NCBI RefSeq assembly: GCF_001458295.1 | Contig: NZ_CYUD01000007.1 | Coordinates: 1 to 64,000, forward strand | Source: Ruegeria denitrificans | GTDB lineage: Bacteria; Pseudomonadota; Alphaproteobacteria; Rhodobacterales; Rhodobacteraceae | Direction: 5' to 3' | DNA length: 64,000 bases | Shown: in pieces, positions 1 through 9,608 of the stretch | How positions within the stretch are numbered: the first letter of the stretch is position 1 | Layout: every line of letters begins with the position of its first letter | Notes under the pieces: model-generated | Seen by the model: only the letters and a program-made list of their open reading frames with translations | What the model was told of the DNA's origin: nothing | The model's database searches: none | Translations under genes and position numbers: made by a program

Positions 1-8
1 AGCACTTA

Positions 9-27
9 GCCTCGCATCGCGCGAGGC
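9..27. terminator. GC-rich hairpin, possible terminator of a gene left of the window
   Basis: A perfect 7-bp stem (GCCTCGC/GCGAGGC) with a 5-base loop is followed by a moderately T-rich stretch. It could end a transcript entering from the left, but that gene is outside the window. A 10-base direct repeat (CGGTGCTACA at 49-58 and 60-69) lies just downstream. From there to 278 the DNA is AT-rich and I see no gene. Confidence 0.4.
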
Positions 28-278
28 CCTTTGCTTTGCACCAACGCCCGGTGCTACAACGGTGCTACACCACATAGAAAATTACAGATACGTCTGCGCT
101 GCGAATCCGCCTTTCGCATAGGCCGAATCTCTCCTCGAAACTAATATCAAACAGATCGGCCGATCTACAAACAGTCCAAAATATATTGGAATATCTATCT
201 CATCTCATCGTGTTTAGAATTTGCGCGGCCAAAAGGTGGCCAGACGCTGGGAATGAAACAAATCAATCACAAGGTATT

Positions 279-1139
279 TCACCGCCACCGTTCAGGGATA
301 TGTGATTTTATTCGAGCAACAATTTGTGCGTCATTCTCTAAAAGGGCGGTACTGATTTCCTCAGCAATATTCTGAACTTTCAAGCGTTTATTTGTAACTA
401 CGTTTTTGCGCTCGGGTGGTTCTGCAAATCCAAACTTTTCGACCATTATTGAATCGAAGTGCTTGTAATTGAAAAATTCAACGTTACGCAATTGCTCATC
501 GGAACACTTTCCAAAAAACCTGTAATATACACCGGACATGGATTTTTTGTAATAATCCATAGACAATACAGCTGCCACGAATGTGCTGGATACTTCGAAA
601 TTCAAACCTTCCTGATTTAGAGCGCGATCCCAAATCTCACAAAAACCCAAAACTGCAGGGCCTTGATCCACACCTTGATAAAACTTGTCCAACCGCTCAA
701 CTATCATCGTTGCATTGGAAATGTGAACTTCCAGCGGATCGCGAAATGAAGAGAATATAAAGTCAAATTGAGAAGGGGAATTATGTCGAAAAATGGTGCC
801 ATAGTCGTGATGGGCACGAAATAAAATTCCTCTGCTGTTTGGAGCGGCAAAGCAATCTCTAAGCATGGCTAGAAATTGCACTGGGGGTGCATCACATGAA
901 ACAACATTCCTTAGCCTTCGTTCGGCAACCGACTCTCCAAAAGTAGTGCCGCCTGTTTTTGGCACATGAATAAACAAAGCTGCTGATGGCTGCGGCAGAA
1001 TTGAAAGCACTTCAGAAACTAGTTTCCAGCGATCTTCAGGTGATAGTTTGAATTTTGACAGGTCACCAGCACTGTCTGAGAAAGAAACCCCAAATTTTTC
1101 TAGGAACAGATCATCAAAGTCTTGCGACATGTCAGCCAT
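279..1139 (-). CDS. Sulfotransferase-family protein
   Basis: This 286-residue protein has the two PAPS-binding signatures of sulfotransferases. The 5'-phosphosulfate loop is seen as FIHVPKTGGTTFGES near residue 57, and an SSFRDPLEVHISNA segment near residue 130 matches the 3'-phosphate loop with its Arg and Ser. Such enzymes transfer sulfate from PAPS to carbohydrate or other hydroxyl groups. The acceptor cannot be told from sequence, but the neighbouring glycosyltransferase and sugar-nucleotide genes suggest a surface glycan. The gene is clearly AT-richer than the genes right of 4269, which points to horizontal acquisition. No partner gene sits on its own strand, and the product is predicted to be cytosolic, with no signal peptide. 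Confidence 0.7.
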   Translation of the reverse strand: MADMSQDFDDLFLEKFGVSFSDSAGDLSKFKLSPEDRWKLVSEVLSILPQPSAALFIHVPKTGGTTFGESVAERRLRNVVSCDAPPVQFLAMLRDCFAAPNSRGILFRAHHDYGTIFRHNSPSQFDFIFSSFRDPLEVHISNATMIVERLDKFYQGVDQGPAVLGFCEIWDRALNQEGLNFEVSSTFVAAVLSMDYYKKSMSGVYYRFFGKCSDEQLRNVEFFNYKHFDSIMVEKFGFAEPPERKNVVTNKRLKVQNIAEEISTALLENDAQIVARIKSHIPERWR

Positions 1140-1726
1140 GCTTATTCACCTATCTACTTATAATGACTGCAGAGTTGTTGCTTTCTACAGTAAGTTCTGT
1201 TTCCAGTTTTTAGTTTCATTCGGGCTTCAGAGAAGTCAGAAATTTATTAATGGCCCGGGAGGATGGTGTATGCAAGGTGTCCATGTCCTTTAATCACCCG
1301 TTTTAGCAGGCAATTTGAGGATCTGCGCCGAAGTTCGAACCGCGGATATAATTCTTGCTTTTGAATACACAACACTTTGCCCGCTAGCACGGGATCACAC
1401 TCATTCTTGCCGGTGCAAACGGTTCATAACATTAACTTTGACACCAATGAAGTTGGTGAGATTGACTAACTTTATGTATCCTGGCCGACTTAACCCGTTG
1501 AGGATGCGGGGCTATAACTACGTCACATCAGGTGACTAAGAGCCAGGAGGAAGGGTGAGTTCAGAAAAATGCGCCAGCCACCTTGAGGAGCGCATCATAT
1601 GCCGATAAGTGGTTTCATGGACAGGTAGACTCTACCTGAGTGGAATACCGCTCAGACTGATCACTTTTCATTCGTGTCTTGATAGTGAAAAAATTTCTTC
1701 AGATATCTCTTGGGTGAGGATTTCTT
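1140..1726. other. 587-bp AT-rich intergenic region with several small palindromes
   Basis: No convincing gene is seen here. Short inverted repeats occur at 1442-1458 (CACCAA/TTGGTG), 1622-1638 (CAGGTAGA-C-TCTACCTG) and about 1637-1655 (TGAGTGG/CCGCTCA, one mismatch). They lie between the divergently transcribed sulfotransferase and glycosyltransferase genes, so the region must hold both promoters. The palindromes could be operators or leader hairpins of the glycosyltransferase gene. Confidence 0.4.
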
Positions 1727-4051
1727 GTGAAAAATAACGACTTCGATCCATTCTGGTTCCGGAACAAGGAACTCTGCGAAGCTCTTCGCGTCGAAGCTGC
1801 CTTTCAACCTGACAAATCGTTGCCACGGATAACTGTCGTCACTCCTGCCTTTCGCTCCGGTAAGTACATTCGCGATACTGTGGAGTCAGTCTATCATCAA
1901 TTCTATCCGAACCTAGAGTATCTCGTTTATGATAGTTGTTCTGATGACGGAACAGCAGAAATTCTTTCGGAGTATTCGTTCCTAGATGCGACTATTGAGA
2001 AAGATAATGGACAATCCGATGCCCTAAACAAGGGGTTCAAACGCGCAACAGGCGATATAATCACCTGGCTGAACGCAGACGATATATTTGCGCCCTGGGC
2101 CTTGTGGCGGATGGCGATGGCATTTGAAGAGTCCGGCGCAGATCTAGTAGCGGGGCAGGTCGTTCTATTTTCAGGTAATTCTTCAATTAATCTCCACACA
2201 TATGGTTTGTCTGACGGTCCTTTGATAGAGCGCGAGATTTTGAACCTCGACGGTATGTGGAATACAGGCCAATACTTTTATCAACCTGAAGTTTTCTTTA
2301 CGCGAGATATCTATGAAAAGGCGGGCGGATATATTTCCGAAAACCTGCATTACAGTATGGATTATGAGCTCTGGCTACGGATGGCTGGCGCTGGTGCAAA
2401 AATATCTGGAATCGGCGCACCAATAACATACTTTCGTAAGCACGATGAACAAAAGACCCATGCCGAAAAAGCTTTCAAATCGGAATTGAAGGAAGTTGTT
2501 CGCAACTACGTGCCAAAGCGAAATGATCCACCCGTGCACCCTGGGTACAAGTTTGCGCAAAAACGTCCTAGGGTTGTAATGATAAATGATCTGGGATTCC
2601 AATACGGTGCGGGCGTGGGCCATCGGCGTATAGCCGAAGCGCTGCGCCTGCAACATTGCGATGTTCATTGCTTTTCGCTTGCAGAAGACGCAAGCGATGA
2701 AAATTTAACAATCATTCGAGACTATGAAAGTCTAGTCCTGGCGATCGAAGCACTTGATCCGGACGTCGTCATAATCGGCAACCTTCATGGTGCCGAACGA
2801 AAGCATATCTGGCTGTCAGCAGTATTGGATCGGTGGAAGACGCTTTTCTGTCTGCATGATTTTTATATGTTGACCGGCCGATGTGCTTATCCAGGTGGAT
2901 GTGCGAAGGCAAAAGAAGGTACATGTGATGCGACCTGTCCGACGCCACTTGAATACCCGAAACTTGAACCTGGAAAAATATCTGCGGCGCTGTCTCGTAA
3001 ACGGAACCTCATAAGGCACCCCAATGCGATGCTTTTGGCGAACTCCGAGTACACCAAGAAAGTGGCCGGTGACATTTTACTTGGAAGCGGTTTTAGTGAA
3101 CGCGAAATAGCGGGGAAGATCCTTTTAGCGGAACTCGGCATCAACACTCAGCGCTTTTTCCCTGCTTCTGGCGACGAAATACCTGAGATGCGCAAGAGTT
3201 TTGGCATCCCTCTTGAGAAAAGGGTCATTTTGATGCCGAGCGGAGACTACGACGATCCGCGTAAAGGGGGCGCAGAGGCTTGGTCCCTCCTGCAAAAACT
3301 TCCTGCCGATCAATTTCACGCGTTAGTCATCGGTAGAGGAGTACTGCCCAAAGGGTTGCAGCAAGATATGGTCACCCAGGTGCCCTATGCGAAAGATCTT
3401 GATAGGATAGCCGACTACTTCAGAATTTCCGATTTTGTATTAACTGCGTCGTGCGATGAAACATTTGGACAAACAATTGTCGAGGGGGCTCTGTGTGGGG
3501 CTGTACCAATCAGTTTGGGCGGCGGCGGCGCTCTTCCTGAAGTTTGCAGTGCTATCAAAGGTTCCTTTCAAGTTTCGAGGCTAGAGCGCAAAGAACAGGC
3601 AATCAAAGAAACTGTGGGTTTCCTCCTCGGTATGGCAAACGATCCTGGTGCGTTGGCTGAAAGAAAATTGAAAGTTCGTCTGACGGCGGAGAATAAATTT
3701 AGCTTAGGGGCGTTGTCTAGAAGGCTTCATCTAGCGTTCAAACAATCAGGAATCATTTCTGAAAGATCACTGTTCCCAAAGGTAGATTTGGGATTAAACA
3801 CAAACACCCCGCCAGTAACGGTTCTTGCGGGGCAGATCTCCTTTTTGCAGAATTCTGAAATAGCTTGGACACCGGATGATAAGTTTAATCTTATTGCCCC
3901 TCGGTGGTTGAAGAAGCCGGGGCGATTTGAAAGTGTTCTTACAGACAAGCGCAGTTTGCTGCACTTGGCCCTTAGATATCCGCTCAAATGGCCGCGTACC
4001 ATTCTCATCCATCGGATTAGGCGGCGTTTATTACGGCTGTCTGGAAAATAA
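1727..4051 (+). CDS. Two-domain glycosyltransferase (GT2 plus GT4-like)
   Basis: This 774-residue protein fuses two sugar transferases. Residues about 33-250 form a GT2 (GT-A) domain: RITVVTPAFRSGKYI begins the nucleotide-binding fold and NADD at 116-119 is the metal-binding DXD-type motif. Residues about 280-690 form a GT-B fold of the GT4 type, with a GAGVGHRRIAEAL N-terminal loop and a late DETFGQTIVEGALCGAVPI segment typical of the GT4 donor site. The last 80 residues are basic. Translation starts at GTG 1727, preceded by a GTGAGGAT Shine-Dalgarno-like stretch. It probably adds two residues of a surface polysaccharide. GC content is lower than in the downstream genes, as in the sulfotransferase gene to its left. 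Confidence 0.8.
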   Translation: MKNNDFDPFWFRNKELCEALRVEAAFQPDKSLPRITVVTPAFRSGKYIRDTVESVYHQFYPNLEYLVYDSCSDDGTAEILSEYSFLDATIEKDNGQSDALNKGFKRATGDIITWLNADDIFAPWALWRMAMAFEESGADLVAGQVVLFSGNSSINLHTYGLSDGPLIEREILNLDGMWNTGQYFYQPEVFFTRDIYEKAGGYISENLHYSMDYELWLRMAGAGAKISGIGAPITYFRKHDEQKTHAEKAFKSELKEVVRNYVPKRNDPPVHPGYKFAQKRPRVVMINDLGFQYGAGVGHRRIAEALRLQHCDVHCFSLAEDASDENLTIIRDYESLVLAIEALDPDVVIIGNLHGAERKHIWLSAVLDRWKTLFCLHDFYMLTGRCAYPGGCAKAKEGTCDATCPTPLEYPKLEPGKISAALSRKRNLIRHPNAMLLANSEYTKKVAGDILLGSGFSEREIAGKILLAELGINTQRFFPASGDEIPEMRKSFGIPLEKRVILMPSGDYDDPRKGGAEAWSLLQKLPADQFHALVIGRGVLPKGLQQDMVTQVPYAKDLDRIADYFRISDFVLTASCDETFGQTIVEGALCGAVPISLGGGGALPEVCSAIKGSFQVSRLERKEQAIKETVGFLLGMANDPGALAERKLKVRLTAENKFSLGALSRRLHLAFKQSGIISERSLFPKVDLGLNTNTPPVTVLAGQISFLQNSEIAWTPDDKFNLIAPRWLKKPGRFESVLTDKRSLLHLALRYPLKWPRTILIHRIRRRLLRLSGK

Positions 4052-4268
4052 CATCTTTCGTGATCGGGATTATTGAGGCGCACAGTACTAACTGTGCTGG
4101 GATTTCCTGAAAGCGCCCAATACACACACCGATCGTGCCGGCAGAATTTCTTTGCGTGCCGCGTCAAACCCTGTCTTGTCGAAAGAGGACGGTAAACCGT
4201 CATAGCCTGCTCTTGCCGGGGATCAGGCCCGCAGGTATCACGTTTGGGTCCAAAGTTGGTGTCGCGTT

Positions 4269-5039
4269 TTGCACATCGGTTCCAAACGGGCGGGAGGACA
4301 GATCATCGTACTGCCATCGCTTTTCAGACGGTTCGGGCGGCGCACCCCGTTTTTGCCGCCAACCCCCGAAGTTCCGCTATGCGTGATTGGTGATGTGCAT
4401 GGATGTATAGTGCAACTGGAAAAGTTGTTGACCAAGGTACCTCAGGATCACCGGATCGTTCTGGTCGGAGATTACGTCGATCGCGGAGAGCACAGCGCCG
4501 AGGTGTTGCGACTGATCAGTGCGCGCCCAGACCTGACCTGCCTGAAAGGCAACCACGAAGAGATGATGCTGTGGTTCCTGAGCGACCCGACGGGTCAGGG
4601 TCGAAGGTGGTTGCGGTATGGTGGGCTGCAAACTCTGGCTTCTTTTGACCTGCACGGAGTACAGGCCGAGATGAGCAATGACGAGCTGATAGAATGCCGG
4701 GACAGGCTGCAAAAGGCGATGGGCAACACATTGTTCCAGTGGGTGGCCGAGCTGAGGACCTGGGAAATGTCGGGAAATGTCCTGACGGTGCACGCTGGCG
4801 CCGATCCCAAAGTTCCGCCCTCAGAGCAGTCTGAAAAGACCCTAATCTGGGGGCATCCGTCTTTTCAGTCAAAAGCCCGCAGGGACGGCGTGTGGGTTGT
4901 CCATGGGCATACGATTGTTAATGAGGCCAGCGCGCAGCAAGGTCGGATTTCTATTGATACCGGGGCCTTCGTTACTGGCGTGCTAAGTGCAGTTTGTCTG
5001 GACGGAACCGAACCCAGGTTTCTGACGTCACGAGACTGA
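4269..5039 (+). CDS. Metallophosphoesterase of the serine/threonine phosphatase type
   Basis: A phosphoprotein-phosphatase/ApaH-type metallophosphoesterase of up to 256 residues. The metal-binding signature motifs are present in order: GDVHG at 41-45, GDYVDRG at 67-73 and GNHE at 94-97, then VHAG and VHGHT further on, supplying the usual Asp, Asn and His ligands. The enzyme would hydrolyse phosphate monoesters, either on proteins or small molecules. No ATG lies upstream of the first motif; the start may be the TTG at 4269 or a later TTG, so the first 30 residues are uncertain. Its position between a glycosyltransferase and manC suggests a link to polysaccharide production, but no substrate can be assigned. 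Confidence 0.75.
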   Translation: MHIGSKRAGGQIIVLPSLFRRFGRRTPFLPPTPEVPLCVIGDVHGCIVQLEKLLTKVPQDHRIVLVGDYVDRGEHSAEVLRLISARPDLTCLKGNHEEMMLWFLSDPTGQGRRWLRYGGLQTLASFDLHGVQAEMSNDELIECRDRLQKAMGNTLFQWVAELRTWEMSGNVLTVHAGADPKVPPSEQSEKTLIWGHPSFQSKARRDGVWVVHGHTIVNEASAQQGRISIDTGAFVTGVLSAVCLDGTEPRFLTSRD

Positions 5040-5170
5040 GGAAATTGACCGTTTCGGCGCAATTCTGTAGTTGCACTTGCTTTTTCCGGTCGAAGCTGAG
5101 CAAAATCTTGTCACTGTAATTCACTTCAAATAGGACCTGTTTAAATCACAGATCGGGTTTTGAGCTTATC

Positions 5171-6619
5171 ATGTTAATCACACCTGTCCTCCTTTGCGGA
5201 GGGTCCGGAACACGCCTTTGGCCGTTGTCCCGTAAAAGCTATCCTAAACAATTCGTACCGTTGGTTGGTGAAGAGACTTTGTTTCAGGCCTCTGCGCGCC
5301 GCTTGTCCGGTGCGGCAGCGGGGCTGGAATTTGCCGCTCCGGTCGTTTTGACCAATTCGGATTTCCGCTTCATCGTAGCCGAGCAATTGCAGGCCGTCGG
5401 CATAGATCCCGGTGCCATTCTGATCGAACCCGAAGGTCGCAACACCGCACCGGCGGTTTTGGCCGCTGCGCTGCGCGCCCATGCCGAAGACCCGGATGCG
5501 GTGCTGCTGGTTGCGCCGTCCGATCACGTTGTGCCAGATGTGGCCGCGTTTCACGCCGCAGTTGCCCGCGGGCTTGAGGCGGTGGCGCAGGGGCAGTTGG
5601 TGACCTTCGGGATCACCCCGACACACCCCGAAACCGCCTATGGATATCTCGAACTGGCAAGCGGGTCGAACAGCGACGGCGCCCCGGTTGCGTTGAAGAA
5701 ATTCGTCGAAAAACCGGATCTGGCCCGCGCAACCGAGATGTTGGATGCGGGGAATTTCAAGTGGAATGCAGGGATTTTCCTGTTCCGTGCCTCGGACATG
5801 ATTGGCGCCTTCCGGACCCATGCGCCCGAATTGATGGCACCTGTTGAAGCAGCGGTCGAAACGGCAACGCCGGATCTGGGCTTTTTGCGTCTGAACCCTG
5901 AACCTTGGGGGCAGGCCGAAGATATCTCGATCGACTATGCGGTGATGGAGAAGGCGACGAACCTGTCGGTTGTTCCGTTTGACGCGGCCTGGTCTGATCT
6001 GGGTGGCTGGGATGCGGTCTGGCGCGAAAGCGGGCCGGATGCGGACGGCGTGGTGACCAGCGGCGGGGCGACGGCGATTGATTGTCACAACGCACTTTTG
6101 CGCTCGGACAGTGACCAACTGGAGCTGGTGGGCATCGGGCTGGAGAACATCATTGCAGTCGCCATGAACGACGCAGTTCTTGTGGCGGATTCTTCGCGGG
6201 CACAAGACGTCAAGAAAGCCGTGAGCGCGCTAAAGGAAAAAGGCGCTGCTCAGGCCACAACCTTCCCCAAGGACCATCGCCCTTGGGGATGGTTCGAAAG
6301 CTTGGTGGTTGGAGATCGGTTCCAGGTCAAGCGCATTCACGTTCATCCCGGCGCGTCGCTGAGCCTGCAAAGTCATGTCCATCGCTCGGAACACTGGATC
6401 GTGGTTGAAGGCACAGCCCTTGTGACAATCGACGATACGGAACAGTTGGTAAGCGAAAACCAATCAGTCTATATCCCACTGGGAGCTGTTCACCGGATGG
6501 AAAACCCCGGCAAGGTGCCAATGGTTCTGATCGAAGTTCAAACCGGAACCTATCTTGGTGAAGATGACATCGTGCGCTACGAAGATATCTACGCGCGCGG
6601 CCAGGGCGCAAAAGGCTGA
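5171..6619 (+). CDS. manC: Mannose-1-phosphate guanylyltransferase / mannose-6-phosphate isomerase
   Basis: A 482-residue bifunctional enzyme making GDP-mannose for polysaccharides. The N-terminal nucleotidyltransferase carries LLCGGSGTRLWPLSRKSYPK at its start, and FVEKPD near residue 180 is the sugar-binding motif. The C-terminal 120 residues form the type II isomerase cupin, with RPWGWFE and a metal-site HVHPGASLSLQSHVHRSEHW. Length matches the ManC/AlgA family. It starts at ATG 5171 after a 131-bp gap with only a weak ribosome site. It converges with ugd, with a hairpin in the gap. Together these two genes supply GDP-mannose and UDP-glucuronate to the glycosyltransferase to the left. The full motif set makes the assignment secure. 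Confidence 0.95.
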   Translation: MLITPVLLCGGSGTRLWPLSRKSYPKQFVPLVGEETLFQASARRLSGAAAGLEFAAPVVLTNSDFRFIVAEQLQAVGIDPGAILIEPEGRNTAPAVLAAALRAHAEDPDAVLLVAPSDHVVPDVAAFHAAVARGLEAVAQGQLVTFGITPTHPETAYGYLELASGSNSDGAPVALKKFVEKPDLARATEMLDAGNFKWNAGIFLFRASDMIGAFRTHAPELMAPVEAAVETATPDLGFLRLNPEPWGQAEDISIDYAVMEKATNLSVVPFDAAWSDLGGWDAVWRESGPDADGVVTSGGATAIDCHNALLRSDSDQLELVGIGLENIIAVAMNDAVLVADSSRAQDVKKAVSALKEKGAAQATTFPKDHRPWGWFESLVVGDRFQVKRIHVHPGASLSLQSHVHRSEHWIVVEGTALVTIDDTEQLVSENQSVYIPLGAVHRMENPGKVPMVLIEVQTGTYLGEDDIVRYEDIYARGQGAKG

Positions 6620-6663
6620 CGACCTAGGGGCTCTGTGGTTATACGCAGACAATATGAGACCAA

Positions 6664-6691
6664 CCTTGCCATCGAAAATTAGGTGGCAAGG
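6664..6691. terminator. Hairpin between convergent manC and ugd
   Basis: CCTTGCCA and TGGCAAGG form a perfect 8-bp stem around a 12-base loop, midway between two convergent stop codons. The T-tract is poor on both strands, so it may be a bidirectional but weak terminator. Confidence 0.4.
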
Positions 6692-6723
6692 ATATCGGTA
6701 TTCGTAAGGGAACCCTTTGGGTG

Positions 6724-7890
6724 TTAATCTGCCCCAAAAAGGTCGCGTGTGAAGACCTTGTCGCTGACATCGCGAATCTCGTCCGAGATACGGTTCGCGA
6801 CGATCAGGTCGGCCTGTTGCTTAAAGGCGTCAAGATCGCTGATCACCGGTGAATGAAAGAAATGCTCCTCAGCCAACACTGGTTCATAGACGATGACTTG
6901 AATGCCCTTGGCCTTGATCCGCTTCATGATGCCCTGAACCGAGCTCTGGCGGAAATTGTCGCTGCCGTCCTTCATGACCAGCCGGTAAATGCCGACCGTT
7001 TTGGGCCCTTTCATCAGGATCTGATCACTTAGGAAATCTTTGCGTGTGCGATTGGCATCGACGATGGCGCGGATCAGGTTCTGCGGCACATGGTTGTAAT
7101 TTGCCAGCAGTTGCTTGGTGTCCTTGGGCAGGCAATAGCCGCCATACCCGAAAGACGGGTTGTTGTAATGCGTGCCGATGCGCGGATCTAGGCTGACCCC
7201 TTCGATGATCTGGCGCGAATCCATGCCCCCGGCCAGGGAATAGCTGTCGAGCTCGTTGAAAAAGGCCACGCGCATGGCAAGGTAAGTATTGGCGAACAGC
7301 TTGATCGCCTCGGCCTCGTCCGGGTCGGTGAACAGTACCGGTGCATCCTTGGATACCGCCCCTTCCAGCAGCAGATCAGCAAAGGCTTTGGCCCTGTCAG
7401 ATCGTTCGCCGACGATGATCCGGCTGGGATGCAGGTTGTCGTGCAGGGCTTGCCCCTCGCGCAGAAATTCCGGTGAGAAGATCACGTTATCGGTGCTAAA
7501 ACGCGCGCGGGCCTCAGTGACGAACCCTACGGGGATGGTGGATTTAATTACGATGATCGCCTCGGAATTCAACCTTGTCACCTGCTCGATTACCGTTTCA
7601 ACCGAACTGGTGTCGAAATAGTTGCTGCGGGGGTCATAGTTGGTTGGGGTGGCGACAACGACAAAATCTACGCCGCCAAATGCGGTTTCTGGGTCGGTGG
7701 TGGCCGTCAGATTCAAGGCGCGGTTGGTCAGAAAATCCGTGATCTCGGCATCCTGCATCGGACTTTCACGCCGATTGAGCATGTCCACGCGGTCTGCCGA
7801 CACATCCAGGGCGACAACTTCGTGATTTTGCGCCAGCAATACCGCGTTGGACAAGCCAACATATCCAATCCCGGCAATCGCTATCTTCAT
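6724..7890 (-). CDS. ugd: UDP-glucose 6-dehydrogenase
   Basis: A 388-residue enzyme oxidising UDP-glucose to UDP-glucuronate with two NAD. It has the N-terminal Rossmann motif [10 protein letters not shown] and the catalytic-Cys motif [13 protein letters not shown] near residue 255, followed by the C-terminal UDP-binding domain. The length equals that of the short enterobacterial Ugd type rather than the 430-residue alphaproteobacterial type. The ATG at 7890 is preceded by AAGGA. It is transcribed towards manC and probably provides precursor for capsule or exopolysaccharide. Upstream, a 264-bp gap separates it from the divergent codA pseudogene. Confidence 0.95.
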   Translation of the reverse strand: MKIAIAGIGYVGLSNAVLLAQNHEVVALDVSADRVDMLNRRESPMQDAEITDFLTNRALNLTATTDPETAFGGVDFVVVATPTNYDPRSNYFDTSSVETVIEQVTRLNSEAIIVIKSTIPVGFVTEARARFSTDNVIFSPEFLREGQALHDNLHPSRIIVGERSDRAKAFADLLLEGAVSKDAPVLFTDPDEAEAIKLFANTYLAMRVAFFNELDSYSLAGGMDSRQIIEGVSLDPRIGTHYNNPSFGYGGYCLPKDTKQLLANYNHVPQNLIRAIVDANRTRKDFLSDQILMKGPKTVGIYRLVMKDGSDNFRQSSVQGIMKRIKAKGIQVIVYEPVLAEEHFFHSPVISDLDAFKQQADLIVANRISDEIRDVSDKVFTRDLFGAD

Positions 7891-8169
7891 ATCTTGGGTC
7901 CTTGTCTAACCTTTGGGCGGCACGTCCGACTTACCATAATCTTGTTTTCGTTGCGTGATAAGCCTTTGAAAGAAGTGAAGGCAATGATTTGGTGCGAGCG
8001 GTTGTCGCGCACGGGAAAGGTGACTTCTAGCCAAAAGGCAAGTGTCGCGGGCTCGGCACTGATGCCTATTACATTCAGTCGATCATTGCGCTTGAGATTG
8101 TGGCGCGGTCGACGGAATACCCGATTGCATTGTTCATTCTGATTTCAAAGGCCAATGATAGGAAACGCC

Positions 8170-9385
8170 ATGTTCGGTCTGATCGTCAAGAATGCCACCC
8201 TGACCGATGGCCAAACCGGCATTGATACTGCATGTGCCGAAGGAAAAATCGCCGCCATTGAGGTGGGGATTGCTGCCGAAACTGGCGAAGTGATCGACGC
8301 GAAAGGTCAATTGGTTTCACCCCCATTTGTCGATCCGCCTTTCCACATGGATGCGGCTCTATCTTTGGGAAATCCGCGTATGAACCTCTCCGGCACCTTG
8401 CTGGGTGGTATCGCGCTGTGGGGTGAGTTGAAACCAATCCAAAGTATCGACAACATCATTTCCCGGGCCCTGCGAAATTGTGAGCTGGCCGTGGCCAAGG
8501 GCATGGGTGCGATCCGCACCCATGTGGATACCTGCGATGATGATCTGAAAGGCGTGCAGGCCCTGTTGCAGGTGCGCGAGCAGGTGAAAGACTATCTGGA
8601 TCTGCAATTGGTCGCTTTCCCTCAGGACGGCGTTTTACGCGACCCATCTGCGATGCAGAACACACTCCAGCATTGGATATGGGCGTAGATGTTGTCGGCG
8701 GTATCCCGCATTTCGAACGCACCATGACTGAGGGCGCCAAATCCGTGCGCCTGTTATGTGAAATCGCAGCCGAACGTGGGTTGATGGTTGATATGCATTG
8801 TGACGAAAGTGACGATCCTCAAAGCCGCCATATCGAAACATTGGCCTATGAAACCCAGCGTTTGGGTCTGAATGGGCGGGTCGCAGGGTCACACCTGTCC
8901 TCGATGCATTCGATGGACAACTATTATGCCTCCAAGCTGATCCCTCTGATGGTCGAGACTGGTGTACACGCTGTTCCAAACCCGTTGATCAACATCATGT
9001 TGCAGGGTCGCCACGACACCTACCCCAAACGCCGAGGTCTGACCCGCGTGCGGGAACTGCGCGATGCTGGGGTCACGGTGGGTTTGGGTCGGATTGCATG
9101 ATGGATCCTTGGTATTCGCTGGGTAAGGCCGACATGCTGGATGTGGCCTTTATGGGGTTGCATGTGGGGCAGCTCTCCAGCCGGATCGATATGGCCTGGT
9201 GCTTTGATGCGGTCACCGAGAATTCAGCGCGAATCCTGGGGCTGGAAGGGTACGGCGTGGCCAAAGGCTGTGCGGTGAATTTTGTGTTGCTGCAGGCCTG
9301 TGACAAGGTCGAGGCGATCCGGTTGCGGGCCCATCGTCTGGCCGTGGTGCGCAAGGGGCGCGTCATTGTCCGGTCGGCCCCCTGA
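8170..9385 (+). pseudogene. codA: Cytosine deaminase (CodA family), inactivated
   Basis: Three consecutive segments in three reading frames together match an entire CodA-type amidohydrolase of about 405 residues. The first frame stops at 8686-8688 and the second at about 9101. The natural continuation (ALDMGVDVVGGIPHFE, then DPWYSLGKADML) is restored by one missing base near 8666-8670 and another near 9090. In addition, the first metal-site His of the family motif PHxH is Pro here (DPPFHMD, codon 8338-8340), and the segment with the catalytic Asp of the GHDD/GQD motif falls in the second frameshift. HCDESDD and ASH-type metal motifs remain. ATG 8170 follows AGGAAA. Sequencing error could explain the frameshifts but not the His loss. 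Confidence 0.85.
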
Positions 9386-9503
9386 CACATGACTTGAACC
9401 TGCCAACTGGGCAAAAGACGCTGGACGAAGCGAAGGTCCCGTTTGTCTGAATTGCGCTGACTGATCTAAGTTTCCCCTAGGTCAATTCGCGCAGACTCAA
9501 TCT

Positions 9504-9517
9504 ATTGTTGCAACAAT
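9504..9517. promoter_or_regulatory. Perfect 14-bp palindrome upstream of the ABC importer operon
   Basis: ATTGTTGCAACAAT is its own reverse complement and lies 92 bases before the first solute-binding protein start. A second, interrupted palindrome (TGATC-TGGAT-GATCA) follows at 9523-9537. Size and location fit a dimeric repressor or activator site. No regulator gene is adjacent. Confidence 0.5.
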
Positions 9518-9608
9518 CAAAATGATCTGGATGATCATGTGCACCAAGGCTGCAGAAAGCGGCCGGCCGTCACAACGACGGCACTAACAAAGAACCGGGG
9601 AGAATAAG

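Noticed and set aside
1..80. tRNA end or attachment site at the left edge
   Set aside because: No tRNA fold was found; only a hairpin and a short tandem repeat are visible, and no integrase is in the window.
5174..6205. A 343-codon minus-strand frame inside manC
   Set aside because: Antisense to manC, which has all its motifs; no domain was seen.
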